A stretch of DNA of 64,000 nt from Bacteroidaceae bacterium (lineage in GTDB: Bacteria; Bacteroidota; Bacteroidia; Bacteroidales; Muribaculaceae): NCBI GenBank assembly GCA_021768245.1, contig JAETNO010000002.1:186001-250000 (forward strand), read 5' to 3'. Within the stretch, counting starts at the first letter, position 1. Every line of letters begins with the position of its first letter. Of the stretch, positions 43,860 to 53,471 are shown in pieces. A model generated the notes under the pieces. The model made no database searches. It saw only the letters and a program-made list of their open reading frames with translations, and had not been told where the DNA came from. A program made the position numbers and the translations under genes.

Positions 43860-46800
43860 TCAATCTCGGCGTATACCGAAAAGCTCCCACAGGGAATTGA
43901 GTTTCTTTTTCAGCACAAAGCCAACGCCTGTTTGGGTGATTTCTCCTTCGAGCACACTTTCATAGCCCGTATGACGGAAAATCTTGATGTACATTGAGCC
44001 GGATTGATTGAGCATGTATTCGAACGAGATATCATTGATTAGGTTCTGAGAGAAATTCTCATCTGCATCAGCGTCTGTAGAATAATTTCCACCTACTACA
44101 ATCTTAAAGCGGTCGTTGAAGAATGTCTTGCTGACACGGTAGCTATATGATGTCGTCGTTGATGTGGCTCCTCCATAAGTCTTGTCATATTGGTCAATTC
44201 CGAAGGATATGTCGACTCCGCGTATATTGTTTGCTGCCCATGAATTGAGCCTTGATGTCAGGAATGAATAAAGCTGATTACCCGAAAGATTGGCATTTCC
44301 TTTGGTTCCGGCACCTGTATAGACGTTATAAAGCAGCATATTCATGGCCTGATTGGCTCTTTGCTCAGCCGACATTGAGGCCAGTTCATTCTGAACGGTT
44401 ATATCGTCGTCGGTCGAAAGGTCAAAAGCTACGTTCATATTATCGAGCGTGTTGGTGACAGACAATTTTATGTCAAAATTGACCAGTCGTGAATTCTGCC
44501 CTTCCTGAGTCACATTCGCTTTCATAACATCTACGGCATGAATATTAAGCATTGGATTCATTACATCTCCATTGAAAGCTATGTAAGAGCCTTCCTGGAA
44601 TTCAAATTGCTTCTCACTCATGAATGGCGGGGTGTATCGGACAAAGCCTCCGTTAATATCAATGCGGCCTGTCATTCTGTCGCCATTGAATTCCGACATG
44701 GTATAGACCACATCGCCCGAAGGCTGAAGATGGACCTTATTGGATCCGTTTGCCGAAAGGTCGACATTGATTATTGCCCCTTGGTCAATGTGTAGTTGCG
44801 CATCAAGGTCAAGAGCCATGCCCGTAGCGGTAATGGAATCTGCGGCGGCTACTTTTGCAGTATCGTTGAACTGGACAAAATGTACCATATCCTCGTTGCT
44901 TTGCGATGCGAGTGACTGACGGGCTTCGGATATGACGTAAGTGACATTAGTCCCTGCCAGAATTCTCATATCGGCATTGACTTTCAGGAAACTCATGTCT
45001 CCCCTTGCCGTAGCGTTAAGGTCAAGGTATGCTTTACCATAGACATCGGCTCCATGTGGTCGTTGGCTGTTGACCACTTGAATATTGTTCGCTTTCATTG
45101 AAAGGTTCAGTCCAAGGTTTGCGATATTATGGGCATTGACTGCGCCGTTGACCACAAGAGGATTATTGTTGCATCCGTAAATCTCGAAATTATCAAATGA
45201 AATGATGCCACTGTCAACAGGAATTTTCTCTTCCGAGAATCTGAACGATGTGCCAAGCATCTTGACGGAAACTTCAGTGGTGTCAAAGTCTATATATCCG
45301 TTGAATACTGGTTTTGCCATATCGCCAGTGATTTCCATTTCACCGTTCAACATTCCGGACAGTTTGGCCATTCCCTGGGGAATGAAAGGATTCACTACCC
45401 TTAACGGGAATTTTATCATTCTGAAGTCAAGAAGGAATGGGCTCGATGCCGTGCTGTCGTTGAGCACTCCGCGCGCAGTTATAGTCTTGACGGAATCAAC
45501 CATAAGGCTCACGTCGGCCATGAGTTTGCCTCCCGGAGAGTTTGCCACATCGACATCGAGGTCGAAGGTTCCTACCCTATCACGGCCATAGGTTAATTCA
45601 CGGAGGCCTACATTTCCTTTGCCTGTCAATACACCCTGGTCATACCTGAATCTGAGGTTTGCATCGAGGTCGCCTTTGACGGGGGGAGCGAATGGATTTA
45701 TTGATAGCCAATCCTGCAAATGAATCTGGGATATTTGAAGCACGAGGTCTTCCTGTTGTTCATTCATGTCGTGATGATGGACTATGGAATCACCCGACAA
45801 CGGATGTTCGGTGAAGATTTTGATAAAACTGTTGTCACCATGCAATGCCAGGTCGGCATCAAGATGTTTGTTCGCAAGGTCGAGACTGATGAAATTATCC
45901 TTATTCACCGTCCATGGCTTATATGCTATAGTGGGTTTCTGTGGCACGAGTCTGACAGTGACGATACTGTCTTCAAGCATAGCTGACAGACCTAAGTTGA
46001 ACCCTTTTTCGCCCTTTATATTCTGTTGTTTGAGGAACACCGAAAGGCGGTTTATTCCGGCAAAACCATTGAGCGTTACGTGGGCGAAATCATCGAAGGT
46101 GCCGGGACGGTTATTTATTGCTGCACGGTATACGAGATACTGTCCATGTTGGATGGCATTAAACGATATCGAGTCAAGGTTGGTGTCACCCATTCTGAAA
46201 CCGTTAATGAAAGCACTCATTGCGAGAATGGAATCGTTGTGTAAGCCAGCCGTCAGATTTTTAAAATCTATTTTCGATGTTTCGCTGAGAAATTTTGATG
46301 CAACATTTGAACTCCCCATATCGAGCATCATGTCGAAACGCGGGAACGCCTGATGCAATCGGTTGACATCCACTCTCATACTGTCAATTTGACTATTTAC
46401 CTCTTCCATTCCGCCCGATAGCCTTTCAACGAAACTGAACAAAGATGATTTTGATGAGAGGTTCAGCTTCATGTCTCCATTACTTAAATCTGCATTAAGC
46501 AAGGAATCCGTTGATTCAATGGAGAGATTTATCGGACTTGGCGATACTATGTCCGCTCCGGGAAGATTCCACGTGAGGTTGGTCACATCGGCTTTTGCAT
46601 CAATCTCGGAATTAGCTATATTATAATATCCATTTGTGGTAAGATCAAGACTGCCTCGGTTTATGGTATCAGTCAGTCCTAATGCCAGTAAATTAAGATT
46701 CCTGATTTCGCTTGAAAGGTTCCAGCGAACTGTGTCGCCATGTAGGTCGGCATCAAATTCAGCAGAAGCATCAGCATCATGATTATAGCTGTCAAGGCGT

Positions 46801-48590
46801 CCTTTTGCGTTACCGTCGTGGAGAGATGCATTAAGTGCGATATCACGGTATGTCTCTTTATTGTACTCAACGCTACCTACTTTGATATCGGTATCAATAT
46901 AGGTAGTTTTTTTCATGGGATTATAGCCGCGACCGTCGATAGTTGCGGAAGCTGTCACGCGGCCTACACCGAATTCAGGCATAAATGCGTCGACTGGAAA
47001 TTTATCCAGCTGAATCGTTGCGTCATATGATTCAGCTCGGCCATTCCATCGACCGACACCAGCCAGACGTCCGTCTCGAGTAGTAATCTCCACATCTCCA
47101 CTCACATTTCCGGGCTGATAATCGACATTGCCGTTCATAGCCAGTGCCGGCAGTGTTTTTATTGGAAGAAATGAAAATTGTTTGTCAGAAAGTGTAGCCA
47201 AGCGGCCATCGATGCTCAGTTCTCCTCCTATCTTATTGGGGTCTAAAGGATTGTTTATGCTGCCTTGGAGCGCTACAGTCGCAATTTCAGGCATGCGGAA
47301 ATCAAGTTTATATATGTTAAGCAGAGCTGCCGTACCGTCTATATCCGCAGATACCGACAATGGTCGCATCGGTCTGAGCATAGCGCGCATGTCAGGAAAT
47401 GCCATTGCGATCTCTTCAGGACTGATTCGGCCAAAAGCTTTAAGCATTATAGGCAAAGATGGATTGGACGTCAAATCTCCCACTCCCATTTCGGCATTGA
47501 AACGGAGAGAGGATTTCACTGTTTCCACAATGAAATCTTTGGCCGACATTTTATCATTGTCCATCGAGAATGTGCCATCGGCATGAATATAAAGGCCGCA
47601 TCGTTCTGTCGCATCAAGCCTTTTTAAAGGTACGATTATATTGGTTCCTTTATTATAGAATGAATCGACTTCTATATTGACATTCCTGACTTCGATATAG
47701 GATGGGTCGAACCCGGCTGCCGGGATTACTCCTTTTTGCGCATAAACGCCCCTTCGGGCAGTAAGCTTTAGTGAGTCAGCCGTAATAGTCCACATTTCAG
47801 AGTCTGATTCAGGGGCTACGCTATCAGTGCTGCTTTCCTCTTGAGCTGCCATGACAGCCGGATAGATATATGTAGCGGAGACACTATCCACCTTAAGACT
47901 TCGACCGAAGATTCTTTTTGTTGACATGTCGACGTGTCCGTTACACAATTCCATCATATCTACATTACAGCCCAGGCTGTCGATGATGGGTAGCATCTCC
48001 ATGGAATATGAAAGGTCTTTTACCCGTATTCTATCGGCATTTATATTCCATGGGGTAGATGCCGTTGTGTCAACGGGAGTTGCAGTACTGTCTTCAAGCA
48101 TGCGGAGTTTTACGCGAATACCGTCAATATCCGCCGTAGACAGATTTATTTTCCCGCTTTTCAAATCAATGTCTGTCCCGTCGATATCCGCATGATTTAT
48201 ATTGGCGCGAAGCCACATGATGGAATCATTGTTTCCAAGCTGATAGAAAGCGGAATCAAGATGCGCTCCGCCGACTTCAATCTGGCCTTTGAACAGTGGC
48301 ATTAATTTGACGTCTACAGAAAGGCGTGATGCAGTAAGCATTGTATCGCTGTTTTCCTGAATTACGGTGGCACCTTCAACTTCAAGCTTTAATGGGAAAG
48401 AAAGCCGTAGCCGTTCTATATTTACATTCATTCCAGTAGATTTCGCGATTTCCTTTGTGGCTATCTTGACAGCGAAATCCTGCACAAAAGGCACATATAA
48501 GAGAAACGGTATTGCCGCAACGAGCAACACGACTCCTAAAACAGACCAAAGTAAAACTTTCAAAAGTTTTCTTCCTATAGAGCGGCTCAA
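43860..48590 (-). CDS. tamB: TamB family translocation/assembly protein (DUF490)
   Basis: 1576 residues. A single N-terminal membrane anchor (about 13-33) is followed by a very long repetitive beta-rich region that in this AsmA-like superfamily forms a hydrophobic groove spanning the periplasm. The conserved C-terminal DUF490 domain contains GGFVRYTPP, FEFQEGSYIAFNGDVMNP and the closing YDKTYGGATSTTTSYSYRVSKTF-like stretch. It belongs with the TamL gene downstream. Divergent cdsA makes the CDP-diacylglycerol precursor of phospholipids, so the neighbourhood is about envelope lipids. Confidence 0.92.
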   Translation of the reverse strand: MSRSIGRKLLKVLLWSVLGVVLLVAAIPFLLYVPFVQDFAVKIATKEIAKSTGMNVNIERLRLSFPLKLEVEGATVIQENSDTMLTASRLSVDVKLMPLFKGQIEVGGAHLDSAFYQLGNNDSIMWLRANINHADIDGTDIDLKSGKINLSTADIDGIRVKLRMLEDSTATPVDTTASTPWNINADRIRVKDLSYSMEMLPIIDSLGCNVDMMELCNGHVDMSTKRIFGRSLKVDSVSATYIYPAVMAAQEESSTDSVAPESDSEMWTITADSLKLTARRGVYAQKGVIPAAGFDPSYIEVRNVNIEVDSFYNKGTNIIVPLKRLDATERCGLYIHADGTFSMDNDKMSAKDFIVETVKSSLRFNAEMGVGDLTSNPSLPIMLKAFGRISPEEIAMAFPDMRAMLRPMRPLSVSADIDGTAALLNIYKLDFRMPEIATVALQGSINNPLDPNKIGGELSIDGRLATLSDKQFSFLPIKTLPALAMNGNVDYQPGNVSGDVEITTRDGRLAGVGRWNGRAESYDATIQLDKFPVDAFMPEFGVGRVTASATIDGRGYNPMKKTTYIDTDIKVGSVEYNKETYRDIALNASLHDGNAKGRLDSYNHDADASAEFDADLHGDTVRWNLSSEIRNLNLLALGLTDTINRGSLDLTTNGYYNIANSEIDAKADVTNLTWNLPGADIVSPSPINLSIESTDSLLNADLSNGDMKLNLSSKSSLFSFVERLSGGMEEVNSQIDSMRVDVNRLHQAFPRFDMMLDMGSSNVASKFLSETSKIDFKNLTAGLHNDSILAMSAFINGFRMGDTNLDSISFNAIQHGQYLVYRAAINNRPGTFDDFAHVTLNGFAGINRLSVFLKQQNIKGEKGFNLGLSAMLEDSIVTVRLVPQKPTIAYKPWTVNKDNFISLDLANKHLDADLALHGDNSFIKIFTEHPLSGDSIVHHHDMNEQQEDLVLQISQIHLQDWLSINPFAPPVKGDLDANLRFRYDQGVLTGKGNVGLRELTYGRDRVGTFDLDVDVANSPGGKLMADVSLMVDSVKTITARGVLNDSTASSPFLLDFRMIKFPLRVVNPFIPQGMAKLSGMLNGEMEITGDMAKPVFNGYIDFDTTEVSVKMLGTSFRFSEEKIPVDSGIISFDNFEIYGCNNNPLVVNGAVNAHNIANLGLNLSMKANNIQVVNSQRPHGADVYGKAYLDLNATARGDMSFLKVNADMRILAGTNVTYVISEARQSLASQSNEDMVHFVQFNDTAKVAAADSITATGMALDLDAQLHIDQGAIINVDLSANGSNKVHLQPSGDVVYTMSEFNGDRMTGRIDINGGFVRYTPPFMSEKQFEFQEGSYIAFNGDVMNPMLNIHAVDVMKANVTQEGQNSRLVNFDIKLSVTNTLDNMNVAFDLSTDDDITVQNELASMSAEQRANQAMNMLLYNVYTGAGTKGNANLSGNQLYSFLTSRLNSWAANNIRGVDISFGIDQYDKTYGGATSTTTSYSYRVSKTFFNDRFKIVVGGNYSTDADADENFSQNLINDISFEYMLNQSGSMYIKIFRHTGYESVLEGEITQTGVGFVLKKKLNSLWELFGIRRD

Positions 48591-48681
48591 TGCACTAATT
48601 TATTTAATCGGGTTAGACTGACTTATGATGAACTGACCGGAAAGCCTGTTAACAAGCCTTCTCAGTATGATTTATTAACCA

Positions 48682-48689
48682 CAAAAGTA
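48682..48689 (-). promoter_or_regulatory. -7 box (TACTTTTG) upstream of tamB
   Basis: Complement of 48682-48689 reads TACTTTTG, 91 bases before the tamB ATG. The nearest TTG gives a 24-base spacer, so the call is tentative. Confidence 0.35.
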
Positions 48690-48791
48690 CTACAATTGTT
48701 TTAAAAATACTTCCAAAAGTTAAAATATCGTGTTTGGTATTAAAAATAATGAGTGACATCGACAAATAGGCGCCGATTTTAGTCAGTACAA

Positions 48792-48822
48792 TTGCTATAT
48801 AAGTTTATTTTGACTATTTTTG
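48792..48822 (+). promoter_or_regulatory. Promoter of cdsA (TTG-20-TATTTTTG)
   Basis: TTG at 48792-48794 and TATTTTTG at 48815-48822, 22 bases before the cdsA ATG. Confidence 0.75.
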
Positions 48823-48844
48823 CAAAAATTTACTATTTTACGTG

Positions 48845-49702
48845 ATGAAAAATCTCATATTACGCACTATAACCGGTATTGTATATGTAGGACTTATTTG
48901 TGCTACCGTACTCGCCGGAGGTTGGTATTTCATATTCTTTTTTGCTCTCATAGCCATTGCTGCATTGCAGGAGTTCTATAGTCTCAGTAATTCCTCGACA
49001 GGTGGTGAGAATGTTACGACATTGGTTGTCGATGTGGCCGGAGGTCTGATTCTCTGTGTAGGCCTTGGTTGCGTTAACCTGTCTCTGATGTCGCCGTTTA
49101 CAACAGCGGTGCTCGGCGGGACATTTTTTACCGTCTATCTGCTTTATCTGACCTTCAGGCTTGTGATGCAGCTCTACAGTCAGGAAAGCTCCCCTCTGAC
49201 AAATATCGCCTATTCATATATGGGTCAGATGTATATTGCCCTCCCGCTGGGATTGATGTCAATGTATTATACCCTTCCTGATGGGAAATTCCTTTTGTTA
49301 GCAATGTTCATCATGATATGGCTCAATGACACAGGCGCTTTTCTTGTAGGCTCAATGATTGGAAAACATAAACTTTTCCCGCGTATATCACCGAATAAGT
49401 CTTGGGAAGGCTTTATCGGCGGCGTTGTGTTTGCAATCGCTTCATCGTTTGTCTTTAAATACTGCTTCCCATCATATTTTGAGAACATCTCTATTTTCGG
49501 ACTTGCCGGAATGGGGGCTGTTGTAGGCGCTTTTGCCACATGGGGCGACCTTGTGGAATCACTTATCAAACGCACTCTCGGTGTTAAGGATTCGGGTAAA
49601 CTGCTTCCCGGCCATGGAGGTATCCTTGACCGTATAGATTCGCTTCTGCTTGTGATTCCTGCCTCCCTTCTATATCTGACAGCACTTGTGCTCTTCACTT
49701 GA
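48845..49702 (+). CDS. cdsA: Phosphatidate cytidylyltransferase
   Basis: 285 residues from the ATG at 48845, with a GTG just before it also in frame. An integral membrane enzyme with about eight hydrophobic segments that makes CDP-diacylglycerol from phosphatidate and CTP. The family signature is complete: GVKDSGKLLPGHGGILDRIDSLL. It also has SPNKSWEGFIGG. It has its own promoter and is divergent from tamB. The GH13 gene follows by 55 bases. Confidence 0.95.
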   Translation: MKNLILRTITGIVYVGLICATVLAGGWYFIFFFALIAIAALQEFYSLSNSSTGGENVTTLVVDVAGGLILCVGLGCVNLSLMSPFTTAVLGGTFFTVYLLYLTFRLVMQLYSQESSPLTNIAYSYMGQMYIALPLGLMSMYYTLPDGKFLLLAMFIMIWLNDTGAFLVGSMIGKHKLFPRISPNKSWEGFIGGVVFAIASSFVFKYCFPSYFENISIFGLAGMGAVVGAFATWGDLVESLIKRTLGVKDSGKLLPGHGGILDRIDSLLLVIPASLLYLTALVLFT

Positions 49703-49757
49703 TTGAGATTATCATTATATTCATACTTACATTCTTTATTATTTACACTTCCTTTTC

Positions 49758-51194
49758 ATGAAAAAAACTTTATTTTTAGCCTTTACCGGCGTTGCTCTAT
49801 TGTCGGCCTGCACACCGTCGAAAGACTCATTGGCGGCCGCCGATACCAATGATGATGTGATTCTCCATGCTTGGTCATGGTCTTTTGACACTATCGCTGC
49901 AAATATGAAAGATATTGCCGCCGCAGGTTATGCCTATGTCCAGACCTCTCCGGCGAATACGTGTTTTGTCGGTGAAAACGGCGGTATGGCACTATATTCA
50001 AATCCCGGAGATTCAGTGACAGGAAAATGGTATTATTATTATCAGCCTACTGACTGGAAAATAGGAAATTATTTGCTTGGCACACGTGACCAGTTTAAAG
50101 CCATGATGGATAGCGCCGCAAAATATAATGTAAAAGTCATTGTCGACGTACTGCCAAACCATACTGCTGTCGACCATACAGCCGTGCTTCCCGACCTTGA
50201 CGCTGCTGTCGGTGGTCACGAAAAACTATTCCATGCCAATGGTTTCAATGATATCATAGATTATAATGACCGTTATCAGTGTACCACCGGAAAGATGGGT
50301 GGCCTTCCTGATGTGAATACGGAGAATCCCGATTTCCAACACTATTATATGACATATGTCAACGACCTTCTGAGCCTTGGTGTGAAAGGTTTCCGCTATG
50401 ACACTGCCAAGCATATCGGATTGCCGTCAGATCCGCTTGACAGCCTCGCTACACGTAATAATTTCTGGGACGTGGCCACAGGTCGTGAAGCCGTGAAAGG
50501 ACTTAGACTTGCTGTTCCGGCTGATTCCCTGTTCATTTATGGAGAAGTGTTGCAGGATAAGAACGTTAAGGAGACGGAATATGCCGAATACATGGACTTG
50601 ACGGCAAGTGCCTATGGACATGCTCTCAGGTCAGTCCTTGATAAATCGGATTTCAAGGCCGATTCCCTTCTTAACTGGCATCATCCTGTCGACGGTAAAC
50701 ATCTTGTCACATGGGTCGAATCACATGATACATATGCCAATGAGCACGAATCTGCCGGGCTTACAGACGAACAGATTCGCATGGGATGGGTGTTCCTTGC
50801 CGCCCGTCAGAATGGCACTCCCCTATTCTTCAGCCGTCCCGCCGGAAGCACACGTGAGAATTATTGGGGCAACAACCGTGTAGGAGCGCGTGGCAACGAC
50901 GAATTCAAACATCCGGAGGTTGTAGCTGTCAACCGCTTCCGTCGCGATATGAAAGGGCAGCCTGAAACTGTCAGTGCGACCGACAATGGGGCCGTTATTG
51001 AAGTGGCACGTGGAAATGCCGGTGTAGCCCTCATAAATATCTCGGCTTCGGAACAGGACATAGAAAATCTTCCGACAACTTTGCCCGACGGGACATACAT
51101 TGATAAGGTGAACCAGCAGTCATTTACTGTTTCCAACGGCGCTGTCAGCGGCCATCTTTCTCCTTTCAAATCATATCTGTTATATTCGAAATAA
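49758..51194 (+). CDS. GH13 alpha-amylase family lipoprotein
   Basis: 478 residues. Lipobox LLSAC (C18). A TIM barrel with the four GH13 regions: DVLPNHT (about 130-136), GFRYDTAKHI with nucleophile D215, YGEVLQ with acid/base E263, and VESHDTY with D324. A short C-terminal beta domain follows. It resembles bacterial alpha-amylases acting on maltooligosaccharides. No acidic surface-export signal follows the lipidated cysteine (TPSKD), so it may face the periplasm. There are no susC/susD genes beside it. Confidence 0.9.
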   Translation: MKKTLFLAFTGVALLSACTPSKDSLAAADTNDDVILHAWSWSFDTIAANMKDIAAAGYAYVQTSPANTCFVGENGGMALYSNPGDSVTGKWYYYYQPTDWKIGNYLLGTRDQFKAMMDSAAKYNVKVIVDVLPNHTAVDHTAVLPDLDAAVGGHEKLFHANGFNDIIDYNDRYQCTTGKMGGLPDVNTENPDFQHYYMTYVNDLLSLGVKGFRYDTAKHIGLPSDPLDSLATRNNFWDVATGREAVKGLRLAVPADSLFIYGEVLQDKNVKETEYAEYMDLTASAYGHALRSVLDKSDFKADSLLNWHHPVDGKHLVTWVESHDTYANEHESAGLTDEQIRMGWVFLAARQNGTPLFFSRPAGSTRENYWGNNRVGARGNDEFKHPEVVAVNRFRRDMKGQPETVSATDNGAVIEVARGNAGVALINISASEQDIENLPTTLPDGTYIDKVNQQSFTVSNGAVSGHLSPFKSYLLYSK

Positions 51195-51214
51195 AAAGCA
51201 TATTATAGAATCGT

Positions 51215-51260
51215 CATAAGGCATTAATACATAGTGTATTGATGCCTTATGAACTTTTTA
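51215..51260 (+). terminator. Terminator of the GH13 gene
   Basis: TCATAAGGCAT (51215-51225) pairs with ATGCCTTATGA (51243-51253). An inner AATAC/GTATT extends the stem, and a T-rich tail (CTTTTTAT) follows. Confidence 0.8.
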
Positions 51261-51308
51261 TTGTCAAAATTTGTTAGCAAAATAGTAATTAATTTTTAAA
51301 AATAATCG

Positions 51309-51316
51309 TAAATTTG
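51309..51316 (+). promoter_or_regulatory. -7 box (TAAATTTG) upstream of the DUF2582 gene
   Basis: TAAATTTG 102 bases before the ATG at 51419. No TTG stands at -33. It implies a leader of about 95 bases. Confidence 0.4.
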
Positions 51317-51418
51317 TGGCGTATTGATAACAAAAACAACTGAATATCGCCTACAAAACATATACTATTATCGAATCTGATATTAACATTTGTGTAATTT
51401 ATTTAAACCCTCTAGACA

Positions 51419-51637
51419 ATGAACACTGACACTATCGGCTTGAACGCAGGCAGCGTATGGGCCGCGCTTAACGAAGCGGAAGCTCTTGGCACCAAGCAAC
51501 TTAAAAAGATTGCAAAAATCAAGACTGATAAAGAACTTTTTGCTGCGCTTGGATGGCTTGCACGTGAAGGTAAGGTCAACTTCCAGGATGCCGAAGACGG
51601 GAAAGAACTTATCGTTTCTCTCGTTCAGGATAAATAA
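51419..51637 (+). CDS. DUF2582 winged helix-turn-helix protein
   Basis: 72 residues, complete. The pattern GSVWAALNEAEALGTKQLKKIAKIKTDKELFAALGWLAREGKV is that of the small winged-helix DUF2582 family of Bacteroidota. The usual reading is a DNA-binding protein, but no target is known. It has its own -7 box and its own terminator, so it is transcribed alone. Confidence 0.88.
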   Translation: MNTDTIGLNAGSVWAALNEAEALGTKQLKKIAKIKTDKELFAALGWLAREGKVNFQDAEDGKELIVSLVQDK

Positions 51638-51687
51638 TCCTTACTGTATTGATTCCATCTTGTCGCTTAGCGATAAGCCAATCATAT

Positions 51688-51727
51688 CTCTCGCCGCTCA
51701 TTTTTATATGAAGCAGCGGGAGTTTTT
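51688..51727 (+). terminator. Terminator of the DUF2582 gene
   Basis: CTCTCGCCGCT (51688-51698) pairs with AGCAGCGGGAG (51712-51722) with one mismatch and one G-T pair. TTTTT follows at 51723-51727. Confidence 0.7.
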
Positions 51728-51740
51728 CATATAAAGCTCT

Positions 51741-51770
51741 TTGTGGTTTTCAAGGGAAATACTATCTTTG
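51741..51770 (+). promoter_or_regulatory. Promoter of the glycosyltransferase gene (TTTG-19-TATCTTTG)
   Basis: TTG at 51741-51743 and TATCTTTG at 51763-51770, 52 bases before the ATG at 51823. Confidence 0.8.
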
Positions 51771-51822
51771 CATATTTAGAATCGCATGGTTCATTCTCAT
51801 ATTTCCAAATGATTTTCGTTTT

Positions 51823-52566
51823 ATGAATCCCCTGTTTACCATTATTACCGTGACCTACAACGCGGCGTCGACTCTTCCGTCGACATTGGCGAGTGTGAAG
51901 GAGCAGACATGCCGGTTATATGAGTATCTGCTTATTGACGGAGCGTCCGACGATGGTACGGTCGAGCTCGCTCAGGCCTCCGGGATTCCTTCCATGACGA
52001 TAATTTCAGAGAAAGACCGGGGAATATATGATGCCATGAACAAGGGGCTTGGCATTGCCAAGGGCGACTATGTGATATTTCTTAACGCGGGCGATTCTTT
52101 CCATTCCCCTAAGATACTTGAAACCATAGCTGATGCCGTGATGGACGATGATTATCCGGGAATCGTTTACGGGCAGACCCAGATTGTGGATATAAACAGG
52201 AAAAGAATTGGCGACAGACATCTGACCGCGCCATCAGTACTGACTCTTGACAGTTTCAAAAACGGTATGGTGGTATGCCATCAGGCTTTCATCGTCCTTA
52301 GAAAACTTGTCGATAATTTTGATACCCGTTATAAATTTTCGGCCGACTACGAATGGTGTATCCGCTGCCTACAGCGCACCCATAGAAATCTTTATATAGA
52401 CAAAATCCTCATCGACTATCTTGCCGAGGGGGTTACGACAGCTAATCATGCAGCATCTCTTTGGGAGAGGTTCCGGATAATGTGTCACTACTATGGCGTC
52501 TTTCCTACAATCCTGCGGCATATAGGATTTTTTATAAGGAATCTGCGTCGCAAATACCGTAAATGA
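51823..52566 (+). CDS. Family 2 glycosyltransferase
   Basis: 247 residues. GT-A fold: FTIITVTYNAASTLPSTLASV at the N-terminus, LIDGASDDGT, and the metal/nucleotide region YDAMNKGLGIAKGDYVIFLNAGD. The DxD equivalent is NAGD. The sugar and acceptor are unknown. It is a single gene, not in a polysaccharide cluster. It is convergent with ruvC, 13 bases away. Confidence 0.9.
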   Translation: MNPLFTIITVTYNAASTLPSTLASVKEQTCRLYEYLLIDGASDDGTVELAQASGIPSMTIISEKDRGIYDAMNKGLGIAKGDYVIFLNAGDSFHSPKILETIADAVMDDDYPGIVYGQTQIVDINRKRIGDRHLTAPSVLTLDSFKNGMVVCHQAFIVLRKLVDNFDTRYKFSADYEWCIRCLQRTHRNLYIDKILIDYLAEGVTTANHAASLWERFRIMCHYYGVFPTILRHIGFFIRNLRRKYRK

Positions 52567-52579
52567 TATATTTTGGATT

Positions 52580-53134
52580 CTATTTGACCCTATCAGGATT
52601 TTTTGCCACAAAGTCTTTCCATGATTTCGGTCCGGAACTCTTTACGGGACGCGATGATTCATAGTGGTGGCAAAGGGCTGCCGCCAGCGCATCTGTGGCA
52701 TCAAGCTCTATTTCAAGTTGTGCGTCAGATATCTTAAGTATTCTTCTCAACATTTCCCTCACTTGTTCCTTGCTCGCAGCTCCGTTGCCGGTGATTGCCA
52801 TCTTTATTTTTCTGGGTTCATATTCCGTTATAGGTATGTCTCTCGACAAGGCTGCGGCCATGGCTACGCCTTGAGCCCTCCCGAGTTTCAACATTGACTG
52901 AACATTTTTCCCGAAAAATGGAGCCTCAATGGCCATCTCGTCGGGGAGAAATTGCTCTACGAGTCCTATCACCCGTTCGTGGATACGCAACAGGCGCAGA
53001 TAGTGGCTGTCATACTTGTTTAGCTTCACGACACCGAGGGCAATAAGCTCGGGATTCTTGCCGGATATGCCAAGAATCCCATAGCCCATCACATTGGTTC
53101 CGGGGTCAATACCTATTATAATTTTGTCGTGCAT
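52580..53134 (-). CDS. ruvC: Holliday junction resolvase RuvC
   Basis: 184 residues from the ATG at 53134. The longer frame would run back into the DUF4286 gene. Catalytic acidic residues are seen in IIGIDPGTNVMGYG, AIEAPFFGKNVQSMLKLGRAQG, and DATDALAAALCHH. It cuts Holliday junctions during recombination. It starts two bases after the DUF4286 stop, at the end of a long minus-strand gene run. Confidence 0.95.
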   Translation of the reverse strand: MHDKIIIGIDPGTNVMGYGILGISGKNPELIALGVVKLNKYDSHYLRLLRIHERVIGLVEQFLPDEMAIEAPFFGKNVQSMLKLGRAQGVAMAAALSRDIPITEYEPRKIKMAITGNGAASKEQVREMLRRILKISDAQLEIELDATDALAAALCHHYESSRPVKSSGPKSWKDFVAKNPDRVK

Positions 53135-53136
53135 CC

Positions 53137-53448
53137 TCAGCCTAATGGAAGTTCTTCCATACAAGTGGTGAAAAATACTACTTTTTCTCCGAAACGCTTA
53201 TAAAGTTCCCTTCTCAACTCGGCTCCTGAATTGTCATGCCAGTCCACAGCATCTTCCAGTCTGACGGATTTTAAACTGACGGCATAGCTTGAGCAATCTT
53301 CCTGTACTTCGAGCATAAGCTGTGCGAATCCGGCTTGCGTAAGCTTTCGGGTTTTGATTGCCGAAGGTATATATTCGTCCCTTACCCACTTTACGAAATC
53401 GCTATCTATGCTTTTGTGGACATGAAATGTCGTGTTAAGTATATACAT
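53137..53448 (-). CDS. DUF4286 family protein
   Basis: 103 residues, no signal. MYILNTTFHVHKSIDSDFVKWVRDEYIP and the closing LYKRFGEKVVFFTTCMEEL match the DUF4286 family, a small ferredoxin-like alpha/beta protein of Bacteroidota with unknown function. It is directly upstream of ruvC (two-base gap), a pairing worth comparing across genomes. Confidence 0.82.
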   Translation of the reverse strand: MYILNTTFHVHKSIDSDFVKWVRDEYIPSAIKTRKLTQAGFAQLMLEVQEDCSSYAVSLKSVRLEDAVDWHDNSGAELRRELYKRFGEKVVFFTTCMEELPLG

Positions 53449-53471
53449 GCCGAAACGAGACTTGATATGAT

